DNA from: Ochrobactrum teleogrylli
GTDB taxonomy: Bacteria > Pseudomonadota > Alphaproteobacteria > Rhizobiales > Rhizobiaceae
Direction: 5' to 3'
Length of the DNA: 64,000 nucleotides
NCBI RefSeq assembly: GCF_006376685.1
Contig: NZ_VEWL01000005.1
Span: forward strand, 1 to 64,000
Below, one piece after another: positions 31,556 to 41,584 of this stretch. Made by a program: the position numbers and the translations under genes. Every line of letters starts with the position of its first letter. Position 1 is the stretch's first letter. The notes under the pieces were generated by a model. That model worked only from the letters and a program-made list of their open reading frames with translations. It searched no databases and was not told where the DNA came from.

Positions 31556-33742
31556 TTATGCGCGTGGCTGCGGGGTCTTGTCGTCCATCAGAATGACGAC
31601 ATCTTCATAGCCACCCTGATCAAGATCGAGTGCGGCAAGCGCTACATCATTGTTCTCGGGATCGACAATGCTCATCACAACCGTCGCGTCATTATCAGCA
31701 ACACGGCGAATCTGTGCAGAGGAAGATGGGCCGCATTCCACGATCACGAAGTCATAAACGGTTTCGAGCGCATCGAGAATGAGCGGCAGACGATCAACGG
31801 CGCGCATGGCTTCAACCGGGTCTGCTGCACCGAGCGGCACGACATGCGCCTGCGAAAAGCGGTCGCTATGAATGACTTCATTGAAGCGTTTCTCGCCAGT
31901 TAGAAGCTCGGTGATGCCGGGCAGTTTATGCCCGTCGAGCATTGCGCTCCCCACCGTGCCCTGAGCTGTCATATCCACCAGAAGCGCACGCTTGCCACGG
32001 TCGGCCAGATCGCGCAACAGCCGCACAGTCGTTGCCGACGCTTCGTCGCCTTCGGGCGAAACCACAACAATGCGCTTGTCGCGACCATCCAGCAGGCGGT
32101 TGGCGATGGCTTCCACGCCATTCGGGTTCTTCGGTGCAGACATGGTCGTCTCCTTCGCCGATGGCGCAGGTGTCGTCCGTGCGTCAGAGCCAGACGATCT
32201 CGTGATAAAAGGCACTGTCCAGGACCGGCGCGGAGCAGCAAGCGGCACTTCCTGCTCGGAAAGGGTCGGCGGAACGGCAGCCGCTTGGGCGGCAGCGGTA
32301 ATCACCGGCATTTCGATTTCCTCGACAGCCTCGACGCGTCGGCCATCGGCGGTCACGAAGGCCCGCCCGCTGAACAGTTCACGCAGCAACACGAAGATCG
32401 AGAGTAACAGCAGCCCCGCCACAAAGGTTGCAGCAACAGTCGGCAAAACCATTGGGAAATAGGGAAGCGCTGGTGCGTCGCCCGACAGAATGCGTGCATC
32501 GACAGGCACATAATTGCGATCAATACGGGAAGCTGCCTCACGATAACGGGTCAAATAGGTTTCCAGAAGCTCGCGCTGCGCTGCCGCCTCGCGTTCGAGT
32601 GCGCGCAACTCGACTTCCTGATCGCCTGCCTGCGCGGCTTGCGACTGCACGCGGTTGAGTTCGCGGGTCAGCTCGTCTTCACGCAGCTTTGCCGTCGTGA
32701 CATCGTTTTCAAGACTGGCAAGCAGCTTGCGCCCTTCCGCCTTGGTCTGGCGATCAAGGTCGGCCAATTGCGAGCGCAGCGCCTTGATGCGCGGATGGCC
32801 ATCAAGAAGCGTCGTCGACAAATCGGCAATCTGGGCGTTAAGTTCGATGCGGCGCTCGGCGAGCCGCTGCATCATGCCGGAAGCAACAACTTCGGGCAGC
32901 GTATCGACCGGTGTGCCTGCAGAAAGCGCCTTGCGAACACTTGCCGCCCTCGCTTCCGCCGTGGCGCGATCAGAGCGCACACGCGTCAAGTCCGTCGAAA
33001 CTTCGGAAAGCTGCTGCGATGCAATCGTATTGTTGGTCTGCCCGGTCAATAATCCACGCGAGGCGCGGTAATCGGCGACTTTTTTCTCGGCATCGCGTAC
33101 ACGTGTGCGCAAGTCTTCGATTTCCGGCGCAAGCCAGTTAGTCGCATCGTCATTCGATTGCAGCTTCGCCGCGCTCTGTAGCGCGATATATTCTTCCGCG
33201 ACTGTATTGGCGATTTGTGCAGCCAACTGAGGATTAGCAGAGGTGTACTGCACTGCGATAACGCGCGAGCCCGTGATATTATATACTTGCAGGTGCTTAC
33301 GCAGTCGCTGCAGAACCCGCTCATCGGGAGAGAGTTTCTCCGGATCGGCTATCATGCCGAGAAGAATAAGAATCCGGGTGTAAGGCCTTACTTCAATTGA
33401 AGTAAAAGCCTCATTCTTCGGCAAATCCAACTTGTCGGAAACACGTCTCATGAGATCGTTGGACGTCAGAATCTCTATCTGGCTCTTCACGCCTTCCGGG
33501 TCCAGCACCGGGCGCTCAGCAGGATTATCTCCATTGGGCCGCGTGAACACGGACTCGCGAGTTTCGATAATGATGCGGGTTTCCGCGCGGTAATCCGGCG
33601 TCAAAAGCAGACAAATGATCCACGCCAGCGCCGCCATGAGAAGAGCGCCACCAACAATCAAAAGCCAGTTACGGCGCAAGCTTCCAAAAAGCGCGCCTAT
33701 ATCGATGTCTGCGTCTTTCAACGACGAATCGACTTCCGCCAT
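31556..33742 (-). CDS. Wzz/ExoP-like polysaccharide chain-length and transport protein with degenerate kinase domain
   Basis: About 728 aa. An N-terminal membrane helix (WLLIVGGALLMAALAWIICL) precedes a Wzz domain. A long periplasmic coiled coil (about residues 190-410) follows, then a second helix (AATFVAGLLLLSIFVLLREL), and a cytoplasmic part resembling a BY-kinase. In that part the Walker A loop reads VSPEGDEASATTV instead of GxxGxGKS/T, and there is no tyrosine-rich tail, so kinase activity is probably lost. It controls chain length or export of the polysaccharide made by the divergent genes. The ATG at 33742 has a GGAG site and is preferred; an in-frame start 36 bases upstream also exists. 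Confidence 0.85.
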   Translation of the reverse strand: MAEVDSSLKDADIDIGALFGSLRRNWLLIVGGALLMAALAWIICLLLTPDYRAETRIIIETRESVFTRPNGDNPAERPVLDPEGVKSQIEILTSNDLMRRVSDKLDLPKNEAFTSIEVRPYTRILILLGMIADPEKLSPDERVLQRLRKHLQVYNITGSRVIAVQYTSANPQLAAQIANTVAEEYIALQSAAKLQSNDDATNWLAPEIEDLRTRVRDAEKKVADYRASRGLLTGQTNNTIASQQLSEVSTDLTRVRSDRATAEARAASVRKALSAGTPVDTLPEVVASGMMQRLAERRIELNAQIADLSTTLLDGHPRIKALRSQLADLDRQTKAEGRKLLASLENDVTTAKLREDELTRELNRVQSQAAQAGDQEVELRALEREAAAQRELLETYLTRYREAASRIDRNYVPVDARILSGDAPALPYFPMVLPTVAATFVAGLLLLSIFVLLRELFSGRAFVTADGRRVEAVEEIEMPVITAAAQAAAVPPTLSEQEVPLAAPRRSWTVPFITRSSGSDARTTPAPSAKETTMSAPKNPNGVEAIANRLLDGRDKRIVVVSPEGDEASATTVRLLRDLADRGKRALLVDMTAQGTVGSAMLDGHKLPGITELLTGEKRFNEVIHSDRFSQAHVVPLGAADPVEAMRAVDRLPLILDALETVYDFVIVECGPSSSAQIRRVADNDATVVMSIVDPENNDVALAALDLDQGGYEDVVILMDDKTPQPRA

Positions 33743-34112
33743 TTCGTTACTCCGCGGGCGCCCGCCGATCATTGACAATCGTCATTCCATCCAGGCCGCA
33801 TACCCATTTCCGGCCGGAAAAGTAAACGCTTAAGGTAACCATAGAGTTAAGCACTCGACTTTCTGCGTTCTTCATGGGGCATCGCTGACAAAACCACGCA
33901 GGATCGTTTTCTATATATTTCAAAGTGCTTAAATGCTCTCGTTACTCTGTCGCCCTCTTCTGGAAAGTTTTTTGACCATCGCCGCACATCTTTACCAGCC
34001 ATTAACCCTAATCAATCGATAACGCAGTGACAGGAATTCATCTGATCGCGCTTCGGCACCGGTCAGTTTCCATAAATGCGGGTGATGCTTTTCGGGGATA
34101 CCGAGGCGAGAC
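33743..34112. promoter_or_regulatory. Divergent control region of the exopolysaccharide locus
   Basis: About 370 bp separate the leftward Wzz/ExoP-like gene from the rightward Wza-like gene. No gene is seen. Promoters for both directions must lie here, and the AT-rich part around 33890-33920 is a candidate. No operator was recognised. Confidence 0.5.
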
Positions 34113-34706
34113 ATGATGGCGAAGACAATTCACAACAAGCGCACAGGCCGTGCTTTGCTCACGGCGCTCGGTCTTGCGGCGATGACGCTGTCATCCGCCT
34201 GCACGAGCTACCGCCCTGCACCGCCGGCTTTTCACGAAGCGCTGAACCAGCCCTATATGCTGGATGCGGGCGACCGCGTGCGCATCACCGTTTTCGAACA
34301 GGCAAGCCTGACCAACACCTATAGCGTGGATCAGGCAGGCTACGTGGCTTTCCCGCTTGTCGGCAGCATTCCAGCGCGCGGCAAGACCGCAAAGCAGCTT
34401 GAAGGCCTGATCGCATCGAAACTGCGCGGCGGTTATCTGCGCGACCCGGATGTCAGCGTGGAAATCGACCGCTATCGCCCGATCTTCGTCATGGGCGAAG
34501 TGGGTGCAGCCGGGCAATATTCCTATGTGCCGGGCATGACGGTGCAAAAAGCCATTGCAGCCGCAGGCGGTTTCAGCCCGCGTGCCAATCAGGAGAATGC
34601 CGATATCACCCGCCAGTTCAATGGCAAGGTGCTGACAGGCCGGGTTCTGATCTCCGATCCGATCCTGCCCGGTGATACGATTTATGTCCGCGAACGTCTG
34701 TTCTGA
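34113..34706 (+). CDS. Polysaccharide export lipoprotein (Wza/BexD-like)
   Basis: A 197-aa protein with a lipoprotein signal ending LSSAC (Cys about residue 30), then a Poly_export domain (YMLDAGDRVRITVFEQASL, VDQAGYVAFPLVGSI) and a SLBB repeat (PIFVMGEVGAAGQYSYVPGM). It forms the periplasmic/outer-membrane part of the polysaccharide export channel and lacks the long C-terminus of E. coli Wza. It is the first gene of the rightward polysaccharide operon. Confidence 0.9.
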   Translation: MMAKTIHNKRTGRALLTALGLAAMTLSSACTSYRPAPPAFHEALNQPYMLDAGDRVRITVFEQASLTNTYSVDQAGYVAFPLVGSIPARGKTAKQLEGLIASKLRGGYLRDPDVSVEIDRYRPIFVMGEVGAAGQYSYVPGMTVQKAIAAAGGFSPRANQENADITRQFNGKVLTGRVLISDPILPGDTIYVRERLF

Positions 34707-34715
34707 TGGCGATTG

Positions 34716-35858
34716 ATGGCTGATGACAACACCGTTTCCCCTCTGCGTATCGTCCACTGCTTTCGCGAGCCCACTGGCGGATTATTCCGCCATGTCCGCG
34801 ATCTGGTCGGCGTACAGGCGGAAAAAGGTCACCTTGTCGGGATCGTCTGCGACGCAACAACAGGCGGTCCTAGAGAGGACGCGCTTCTAGAAGAATTGCG
34901 GCCCAAGCTTGCGCTGGGCCTGCATCGAATTGCCATGCAACGCCATATTGGTATCGGCGATGCAGCGGCAGCGTTCAAAGCATACCGCGTTGTCAAGAAA
35001 TTGCGGCCGGACATTTTGCATGGGCATGGCGCCAAAGGCGGCGTCTATGCCCGGTTGTTCGGCTCTGTTCTACGGGTTTTTAGGTCTCGCGTAGCCCGTA
35101 TCTATTCACCGCATGGCGGAAGCCTGCATTTCGACCAGAAGACACGCCGCGGCGGCGCTGTCTTTCTGGTCGAGCGACTTCTCGCCCCGATGACCGATGC
35201 GGTCATGTTCGTTTCCAACTTCGAGAAACGAACCTATGAGGAAAAGGTCGGACGGCCTTATGGCCTCCATGCGGTGGTCTATAACGGCCTGGCCGATGAC
35301 GAATTCATTCCCGTTCCCGACGCGCCCGATGCCAGCGACCTTCTGTTCGTCGGCACGATGCGCGATCTGAAAGGCCCGGATATCCTGATCCGCGCCATCG
35401 CAGAGCTGCGTGATCAGCACGACCTGCCGCTCAGCGCCACCATGGTCGGCGATGGCGCTGAAAAGCCGACCTTTACGGCGCTTGCAAGCGAACTTGCCCT
35501 TGGCGCACAAATTCGGTTTCTGCCCGGCATGGCGGCGCGCGATGCATTTGCCCTTGGTCGCCTGATGGTGGTTCCTTCCCGTGCGGAGGCTTTTCCCTAT
35601 ATCGTGCTGGAAGCGCTCGCTGCCGGAAAAACCGTCATCGCCAGCCGCGTCGGCGGTATTCCAGAGATATTCGGCCCCGCATCTCCCGCCCTGTTCGAGC
35701 CGACCGTGGAAGCGCTGGTCGCCAAAATCCTTGAACTCAGAGCCGACAACGGCGATTTCGATGTGCAAATGCCCGAAAATTCACGACTTCGTGAACGTTT
35801 CAGCGTGCAGTCCATGGCTCATTCTATAGAATTGATTTACCGTGAAACACATTCTTGA
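34716..35858 (+). CDS. GT4-family glycosyltransferase
   Basis: A 380-aa GT-B glycosyltransferase. The N-terminal acceptor domain starts LRIVHCFREPTGGLFRHVRD. The C-terminal donor domain has LLFVGTMRDLKGPDILIRAI, SRAEAFPYIVLEALAAGKTV with the EX7E motif, and ASRVGGIPEI. It would add a nucleotide-activated sugar to the lipid-linked repeat unit. The ATG at 34716 follows the Wza-like stop by 9 bases. Sugar specificity cannot be read from sequence. Confidence 0.88.
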   Translation: MADDNTVSPLRIVHCFREPTGGLFRHVRDLVGVQAEKGHLVGIVCDATTGGPREDALLEELRPKLALGLHRIAMQRHIGIGDAAAAFKAYRVVKKLRPDILHGHGAKGGVYARLFGSVLRVFRSRVARIYSPHGGSLHFDQKTRRGGAVFLVERLLAPMTDAVMFVSNFEKRTYEEKVGRPYGLHAVVYNGLADDEFIPVPDAPDASDLLFVGTMRDLKGPDILIRAIAELRDQHDLPLSATMVGDGAEKPTFTALASELALGAQIRFLPGMAARDAFALGRLMVVPSRAEAFPYIVLEALAAGKTVIASRVGGIPEIFGPASPALFEPTVEALVAKILELRADNGDFDVQMPENSRLRERFSVQSMAHSIELIYRETHS

Positions 35859-35951
35859 GTATTCAGCAGGTCCGATACCTGCGTGTTTCAGAGATTTCTT
35901 AGGAATCTGACGGTACACATCCTCCTGTAAACTGATAAGCGAGACATTATC

Positions 35952-37490
35952 GTGCGGGACAATGATGCTTTTTCTCCATTCGGACGCAAGGCGATTGAAG
36001 CCAGCGCCAAGCAGGATTCGAAGCCGCAAGAACCGGTGGAACTCAGCCCTCTGGCGCGCAGCATAGCCGCGCAATATCAGCGGGACACGTTTTCGCCGCT
36101 CATGCTCAGCGGCGTCGTGCGTCTGGTTGAGTTCGGCCTCATCTTCCTGATGGGCATATTAAGCCTTGGCTATTATGTCGGGCTTCAAAGCGATTATCTG
36201 CTCTATTACCCGCTGATCGTCATCGCTGGCGGCGTGCTTTATGTCGCTCTGATGGAAATCAATGACGGCTATCAGGTCAACATCCTCAGAAGTCCCACCC
36301 ACCATTTGCGGCGGCTGATCATCAGTTGGGCGGCAACGCTCGGCACGCTTGCACTGGTTGGCTTTCTCTTCAAGGTCTCGGCGCATTTCTCGCGCGGCTG
36401 GTTCCTCATCTGGGCCGTCAGCACCATCGCCGTCATTCTAATATCCCGCCTTTTCATTGCCTGGAAAATCCGCCGCTGGGCACGCAATGGCACTATGGAA
36501 CGCCGCGCCGTGATCGTTGGCGGCGGCCCCAATGCCGAAGCGCTGATCCGCTCTCTTGAGCAGCAGCCCGATAACGATATCCGTATTTGCGGTATTTTCG
36601 ACGACCGCGACGACAAGCGCTCGCCGCCCGTGGTCGCCGGTTATCCCAAGCTCGGCAATATCAACGAACTGATCGAATTTGCGCGCATAGCGCATATCGA
36701 TCTGCTGATCGTGTCGCTGCCGATCAGCGCGGAAGCGCGTGTCCTCGCCCTTCTCAAGAAGCTCTGGGTGCTGCCCGTCGATATTCGTCTGTCCGCGCTC
36801 AACAATCACCTGCGCTTCCGTCCGCGCTCTTATTCCTATGTCGGCTCGGTGCCGATGCTGGATATTTTCGACAAGCCGATCAACGACTGGGATTCGGTCG
36901 CAAAACGTATTTTCGACATCGCCTTCAGTCTCGTTGGCATTGTGGTGCTGTCGCCGATCATGATTGGCGCTGCTATCGCCATCAAGCTCGACAGCAAGGG
37001 GCCGGTTTTCTTCAAGCAGAAGCGCCATGGCTTCAACAATGAAGTCATCAACGTCTGGAAGTTCCGCTCGATGTATACCGAGCAGTGTGACCCGACGGCG
37101 CGCAATGCGGTGACGAAGAACGATCCGCGCGTTACCCGCGTGGGACGCTTCATCCGCAAGACATCAATCGACGAACTGCCGCAGTTCTTCAACGTCGTCG
37201 CCGGATCGCTATCGCTGGTCGGTCCGCGCCCCCATGCCGTGGCAGCGCATTCCAACAATCTTCTCTATAATGAAGTGGTCGATGGCTATTTCGCACGCCA
37301 CCGCGTCAAGCCGGGCGTGACCGGCTGGGCCCAGATCAATGGCTGGCGCGGCGAGATCGACAATGAAGAGAAGATCATGATGCGCACTGAATACGACCTT
37401 TATTACATCGAAAACTGGTCGCTCTGGTTCGATCTCAAGATTCTTTTCCTGACACCCATTCGCCTTCTCAACACGGAAAACGCTTATTGA
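35952..37490 (+). CDS. Undecaprenyl-phosphate sugar phosphotransferase (WcaJ/ExoY type)
   Basis: A 512-aa polyisoprenyl-phosphate hexose-1-phosphate transferase. N-terminal membrane helices (about residues 60-180) are followed by a CoA_binding_3 Rossmann domain (RRAVIVGGGPNAEALIRSL). The C-terminal bacterial sugar transferase domain has KRIFDIAFSLVGIVVLSPIM, GPVFFKQKRHGFNN, KFRSMY, and RKTSIDELPQFFNVVAGSLS. It loads the first sugar, probably glucose, on undecaprenyl phosphate. The start is a GTG. It overlaps the next gene by 4 bases. Confidence 0.93.
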   Translation: MRDNDAFSPFGRKAIEASAKQDSKPQEPVELSPLARSIAAQYQRDTFSPLMLSGVVRLVEFGLIFLMGILSLGYYVGLQSDYLLYYPLIVIAGGVLYVALMEINDGYQVNILRSPTHHLRRLIISWAATLGTLALVGFLFKVSAHFSRGWFLIWAVSTIAVILISRLFIAWKIRRWARNGTMERRAVIVGGGPNAEALIRSLEQQPDNDIRICGIFDDRDDKRSPPVVAGYPKLGNINELIEFARIAHIDLLIVSLPISAEARVLALLKKLWVLPVDIRLSALNNHLRFRPRSYSYVGSVPMLDIFDKPINDWDSVAKRIFDIAFSLVGIVVLSPIMIGAAIAIKLDSKGPVFFKQKRHGFNNEVINVWKFRSMYTEQCDPTARNAVTKNDPRVTRVGRFIRKTSIDELPQFFNVVAGSLSLVGPRPHAVAAHSNNLLYNEVVDGYFARHRVKPGVTGWAQINGWRGEIDNEEKIMMRTEYDLYYIENWSLWFDLKILFLTPIRLLNTENAY

Positions 37491-38776
37491 GCCAGGCAGC
37501 GTCCATAGTTGCGCCGATGCGCAATTCAGCGCCCCCTGAGGGCGCGACGGCGCATCAACGCCGGGGGCTGAACCGCCTGATCGTCAACTTCGCAGTTGGG
37601 TTGGGCGTGTTTCTGCTGGGTTTCGTGCTGAGCGAACCTGCGCCTTATGAAGTTTATATGGCGGGGCTGATTGCTATTGCGCTGCTGTTCGGACTTCGCC
37701 TGAGCCGAACCAACCTCGTTCTGCTGGCTATCCTCGCGGTCTTCAACTTTGGCGGGGTCCTGTCGACCTTGCAGATGGCCGACCTCAAAAACGCGCCGCT
37801 TTATATCGCCGTTTCGCTGTTCCTCGCCTTCACTTCGGTTTTCTTTGCCGCAATGATCGAGATGGATTACCGGCGGCTGCAAACGATCTTCAAGGCCTAT
37901 CTGTTTGTCGGCCTGATCGCCGCCTTTCTCGGTATTGCGGGCTATCTCAGTCTATTCCCCGGTGCCGATCTCTTCACGCGCTACGGGCGTGCCAAAGGCG
38001 CGTTTCAGGACCCGAACGTGTTCGGTCCATTTCTTATTCTGCCGTTGAGTTGGACGGTCTACCGCATCCTCAGCGGACGTGCGCGCGACATGCTGGTCTA
38101 TCTGCCTGCGGCCGCCATCCTGACGCTCGGCGTGTTGTTCTCGTTTTCGCGCGCAGCCTGGGCGATGGTGCCCCTCGCCTGTATGGTGATTCTGCTTACG
38201 CTCTATCTGCAAGCAAACAATAACCGCTTTCGCCTGCGCCTCATCGTGCTGTCCTTGCTGGCGGTTGCCGCTGTGGTGATCGGGCTGCTGATCCTCATCG
38301 AAATCCCCGGCATCGGCGATTTCTTTCTGCAGCGCGCGCAACTCGAACAAAGCTATGACGCCGATCGTATGGGGCGCTTTGCCCGCCACTGGTATGGCAT
38401 GGTGCTTGCCACCCAGCATCCACTCGGCATCGGCCCGCTGGAGTTCGGTCCGATGTTCGGCGAAGACACGCATAACAACTGGCTCAAAGCCGCGCTCGAT
38501 TATGGCTGGGTGGGCTTTGTGGCCTTCGTCACGCTGACATTCATGACGCTTGGCATCGGCTTTCGCCTGCTGTTCCGCAACAGGCCGTGGCAGCCTTATC
38601 TGCTCTGCGCTTATGCGACCTATCTGGGGCATGTGCTGATCGGCAATGTTATCGACACCGATCATTGGCGGCATTTCTATCTGCTGTTCGGGATCATCTG
38701 GGGTTGCGCCGGGCTTGAATATAAATACCGGCGTCAAAATTCCCGGCCCGTCGTCCGCCAGCCAGCACAAGCATAG
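37487..38776 (+). CDS. O-antigen ligase/polymerase-like membrane protein (Wzy/WaaL)
   Basis: A 429-aa protein with about ten to twelve hydrophobic helices. It has the large periplasmic loop typical of the Wzy_C domain, including [20 protein letters not shown] and [19 protein letters not shown]. Such proteins polymerise or ligate lipid-linked glycans; here polymerisation of the exopolysaccharide is most likely. The TTG start overlaps the transferase stop. No Wzx flippase gene is in the locus, so one must be supplied elsewhere. Confidence 0.86.
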   Translation: MSQAASIVAPMRNSAPPEGATAHQRRGLNRLIVNFAVGLGVFLLGFVLSEPAPYEVYMAGLIAIALLFGLRLSRTNLVLLAILAVFNFGGVLSTLQMADLKNAPLYIAVSLFLAFTSVFFAAMIEMDYRRLQTIFKAYLFVGLIAAFLGIAGYLSLFPGADLFTRYGRAKGAFQDPNVFGPFLILPLSWTVYRILSGRARDMLVYLPAAAILTLGVLFSFSRAAWAMVPLACMVILLTLYLQANNNRFRLRLIVLSLLAVAAVVIGLLILIEIPGIGDFFLQRAQLEQSYDADRMGRFARHWYGMVLATQHPLGIGPLEFGPMFGEDTHNNWLKAALDYGWVGFVAFVTLTFMTLGIGFRLLFRNRPWQPYLLCAYATYLGHVLIGNVIDTDHWRHFYLLFGIIWGCAGLEYKYRRQNSRPVVRQPAQA

Positions 38777-38784
38777 GAGCCCAC

Positions 38785-39105
38785 TTGCAGTTCATCACCT
38801 ATGCCGCCGCCGCAATCTGCGAAATCGCCGGTTGTTTTGCTTTCTGGGCGTGGCTGAAACTCGATAAATCGCCGCTCTGGCTCATTCCCGGCATGGCGTC
38901 GCTGGCGCTCTTCGCCTACTGCCTGACACTGATCGAGAGCGATACGGCGGGCCGCGCCTATGCGGCCTATGGCGGCATCTACATTGTCGCCTCCATTTTA
39001 TGGATATGGATTGCCGAAGGGGCAAAGCCGGACCGTTGGGATATGACCGGCGCATGCGTGGCTCTGGCAGGCACCTGCATCATCCTGTTCGCCCCGCGGA
39101 CTTAA
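38785..39105 (+). CDS. YnfA/UPF0060 small membrane protein
   Basis: A 106-aa protein with four hydrophobic helices and the family signatures [36 protein letters not shown], and [16 protein letters not shown]. It belongs to the drug/metabolite transporter superfamily close to SMR proteins; transport of a substrate is presumed, not shown. The TTG start follows AGGAGCCCAC. It follows the Wzy-like gene by 8 bases but is probably unrelated to polysaccharide. Confidence 0.92.
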   Translation: MQFITYAAAAICEIAGCFAFWAWLKLDKSPLWLIPGMASLALFAYCLTLIESDTAGRAYAAYGGIYIVASILWIWIAEGAKPDRWDMTGACVALAGTCIILFAPRT

Positions 39106-39208
39106 GCGATACTGGTAGTTTTCCAGATATCAATTGTGCGCATTTTGCCTTTTTGCCACTTTTAGGGCTTGCGGAAAATACCTTTGCATTCTAAGGCTTT
39201 CCCCGGCT

Positions 39209-39285
<77 letters not shown>

Positions 39286-39382
39286 TTTTCTTCCCCATAT
39301 TGTTTTTTCTGAACAATCTCCGCTTTGCGGAGAGCGACAAACCGGTTTAACTCCACCATAAATCATGCGGAGGAGTTCGAGC

Positions 39383-40111
39383 TTGAAAAACGTCCTGATA
39401 ACCGGCGGTAGCCGTGGCATTGGCAGAGCAACGGCATTGCGGTGCGCCGCGGACGGTTGGTCCATCGCCCTCAATTACGCCGGAAACACCTCGGCAGCAG
39501 CGGAAACTACCGACGGTCTGAAACGTGCAGGCGCCAAAGCCATTGCGCTGCAAGGCGATATTTCACACGAAGAAGACGTTATTTCCATTTACGACCGCGC
39601 GGAACAGGAATTGGGCAAGCTGCAAGGCGTTGTTTTGAATGCCGGTATCGTCGCGCAGACGATGCCGCTCGCCGAGATGAGCGCGGAACGTCTGCGCACC
39701 ATGTTCGATGTCAATGTCTACGGCACCTATCTCTGCGCACGCGAAGCAGCGCGCCGCGTTCAACCGGGCGGTTCCATCGTCATCGTTTCCTCGATGGCGG
39801 CAAAGCTCGGCTCACCGTTCGAATATGTGGATTATGCAGGTGCCAAGGGCGCGCTCGACACGTTGACCATCGGCCTGTCGCGGGAGCTCGCGCCGAAAGG
39901 CATCCGGGTCAATGCGGTTCGCCCCGGTTTGATCGAAACGGAAATCCACGCGAGCGGCGGCAATCCCGACCGGGCCAAAACGCTCGGTGCCGGAACCCCG
40001 ATGGGACGCGCAGGAAAAGCCGAGGAAGTCGCGGAAGCAATCTATTGGTTGCTCAACGACGCCCCCGGCTACACGACCGGCTCGTTCATCGAGGTCGCAG
40101 GTGGGCGCTAA
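39383..40111 (+). CDS. Short-chain dehydrogenase/reductase
   Basis: A 242-aa SDR. The cofactor loop ITGGSRGIGRATA, the NAG motif LNAGIVAQT, and the catalytic Ser-Tyr-Lys (SSMAA..., YAGAK) are present. The end TTGSFIEVAGGR is typical of glucose/3-oxoacyl-ACP reductase-like SDRs. The substrate is unknown. A TTG at 39383 with GGAGGAG upstream is preferred over an ATG at 39365 that lies inside that ribosome-binding site. It lies just after tRNA-Pro as an independent unit. Confidence 0.88.
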   Translation: MKNVLITGGSRGIGRATALRCAADGWSIALNYAGNTSAAAETTDGLKRAGAKAIALQGDISHEEDVISIYDRAEQELGKLQGVVLNAGIVAQTMPLAEMSAERLRTMFDVNVYGTYLCAREAARRVQPGGSIVIVSSMAAKLGSPFEYVDYAGAKGALDTLTIGLSRELAPKGIRVNAVRPGLIETEIHASGGNPDRAKTLGAGTPMGRAGKAEEVAEAIYWLLNDAPGYTTGSFIEVAGGR

Positions 40112-40142
40112 AACCTACGCAGGCCTTTTTGATCGTGGCTCG

Positions 40143-40328
40143 TCAGTCATGTGGACCTGATTGAGTTATAATCGCGCCATGACACATGACCCTCTCAAAC
40201 CAAGTGGGTTTGGCATCGCAGTCAACTGCATAACATTGATCTGGATCACTAGTCATCCAGCACGCAAAAGCGCTGGAACTACTGACGAGAAATGTGGCTA
40301 TGGTGCCGGCTAAAATGAGTCTTTTCAT
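40143..40328 (-). CDS. Small exported cysteine-containing protein
   Basis: A 61-aa protein with a clear signal peptide (MKRLILAGTIATFLVSSSSA, cleavage after AFA). The mature part is short and has four cysteines (ACWMTSDPDQCYAVDCDAKP and VMCHG), which could form two disulfides. The ATG at 40328 has an AAAGGAA site. No family is recognised. It is convergent with the SDR gene. Confidence 0.5.
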   Translation of the reverse strand: MKRLILAGTIATFLVSSSSAFACWMTSDPDQCYAVDCDAKPTWFERVMCHGAIITQSGPHD

Positions 40329-40441
40329 GGCAATTTCCTTTAGCAAAACAGGCGTCATTAGACGCCTGTTCAGAGAATTGCGCATGTCCAAACCTGACTT
40401 CCCTTGAACTTGCTCACTTGTCGCCGGGGCGCTGACCGGAA

Positions 40442-41437
40442 TTACATGTCCCGGAGCTGATACGACTCTGGAACATAGCGGTAGCCCGCGCCGTCCTTCT
40501 CCAGATAAGCCACTGCCGGGAAAGGCATATGATATCCGATGAAAGGCAGGCGCTCGGTCGCCAGCATGTCGAAGACGCGCTTGCGCGTCGCGACGGCGGC
40601 CTCCTTGTCCACATCGAAAGCCACGTGCCAGTCGGGCCGCTGCAACGTGATGACAAAATGATTGGCGGTGTCCGAGATCAGCATCAGCTGCTTGCCGCCG
40701 GATTCGACGCGGAATATCAGGTGGCCAGGCGTGTGCCCGAAAGCCGCCAAAGCATGAATGCCTGAGACGACTTCGCTGTTGTCTTCCAGAAAGGTGATCT
40801 TCTCGGCCAGCGGTTTCACATTCTTGCCGACAAGCTCGGCACCACCCTTCATCGGACTATCCAGTCGTGCGGGGTCGGTCCAGAAATCGAACTCCTTTTG
40901 TCCGGCTGCATAACGGGCATTGGCGAAGGCAGGCTTACCGTCTTCCATAAGGCCGCCAATGTGGTCGCCATGAAAATGGCTGAGCACGACGAGCGAAACG
41001 TCAGAGGCCTTATAGCCTGATGCTTCCAGCGCACTGACAAGTTTGCCCTGCCCGTTTGCGCGCGCACCGGCACCCATGCCCGTGTCGAATAGGACGAGGT
41101 CCTTGCCAGTGTTGATCAGCACCGGCGTAAAGCTGTTCACAAATCGGTCGGCAGGCAGCATGTTCGTTTCAAGCAGCGCAGCGACTTCCTTCGGGTCCTG
41201 ATTGATCGCATAGGTTTTTTCAGGCGCCTCGCCTGCCCGGCGTCCATCAGACAATGTGGTGATTTCAAATTCACCGAGCTGGAAGCGATGGAAACCCGGA
41301 TTTTCAACTTGCGACGGTTTTTGCACGTTTGAACTGCCCGTTTCGGCTGCTGCTTGGGCAAGGGCCAACGGCGAAAGCGCCATCCCCGCACCGGCAGCAG
41401 ATGCTGCAACAATGAAATTACGTCTTGAGATGGTCAT
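40442..41437 (-). CDS. Tat-exported MBL-fold hydrolase
   Basis: A 331-aa metallo-beta-lactamase-fold protein with a Tat signal (MTISRRNFIVAASAAGAGMA). The metal-binding motif is SHFHGDHIGG, and further histidines lie in FGHTPGHL and YHMPFP. The FDTGMG segment is typical of lactonase or quorum-quenching-like members. It is probably a periplasmic hydrolase; the substrate is unknown. It is divergent from the sugE unit, with the guanidine-II riboswitch in the shared upstream region. Confidence 0.85.
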   Translation of the reverse strand: MTISRRNFIVAASAAGAGMALSPLALAQAAAETGSSNVQKPSQVENPGFHRFQLGEFEITTLSDGRRAGEAPEKTYAINQDPKEVAALLETNMLPADRFVNSFTPVLINTGKDLVLFDTGMGAGARANGQGKLVSALEASGYKASDVSLVVLSHFHGDHIGGLMEDGKPAFANARYAAGQKEFDFWTDPARLDSPMKGGAELVGKNVKPLAEKITFLEDNSEVVSGIHALAAFGHTPGHLIFRVESGGKQLMLISDTANHFVITLQRPDWHVAFDVDKEAAVATRKRVFDMLATERLPFIGYHMPFPAVAYLEKDGAGYRYVPESYQLRDM

Positions 41438-41584
41438 TGATCGATCTCCTGGCATAATTGTGAGTAAGAATGACAGGATAAACGAAAACAACAGCCGATC
41501 CACGACAGAAGCAATCAAGTTAATGTTGGCAGCAATTTCGTCATGCATCTTGCCACAGCACCAGCGAGACACTATCTATCTGGC

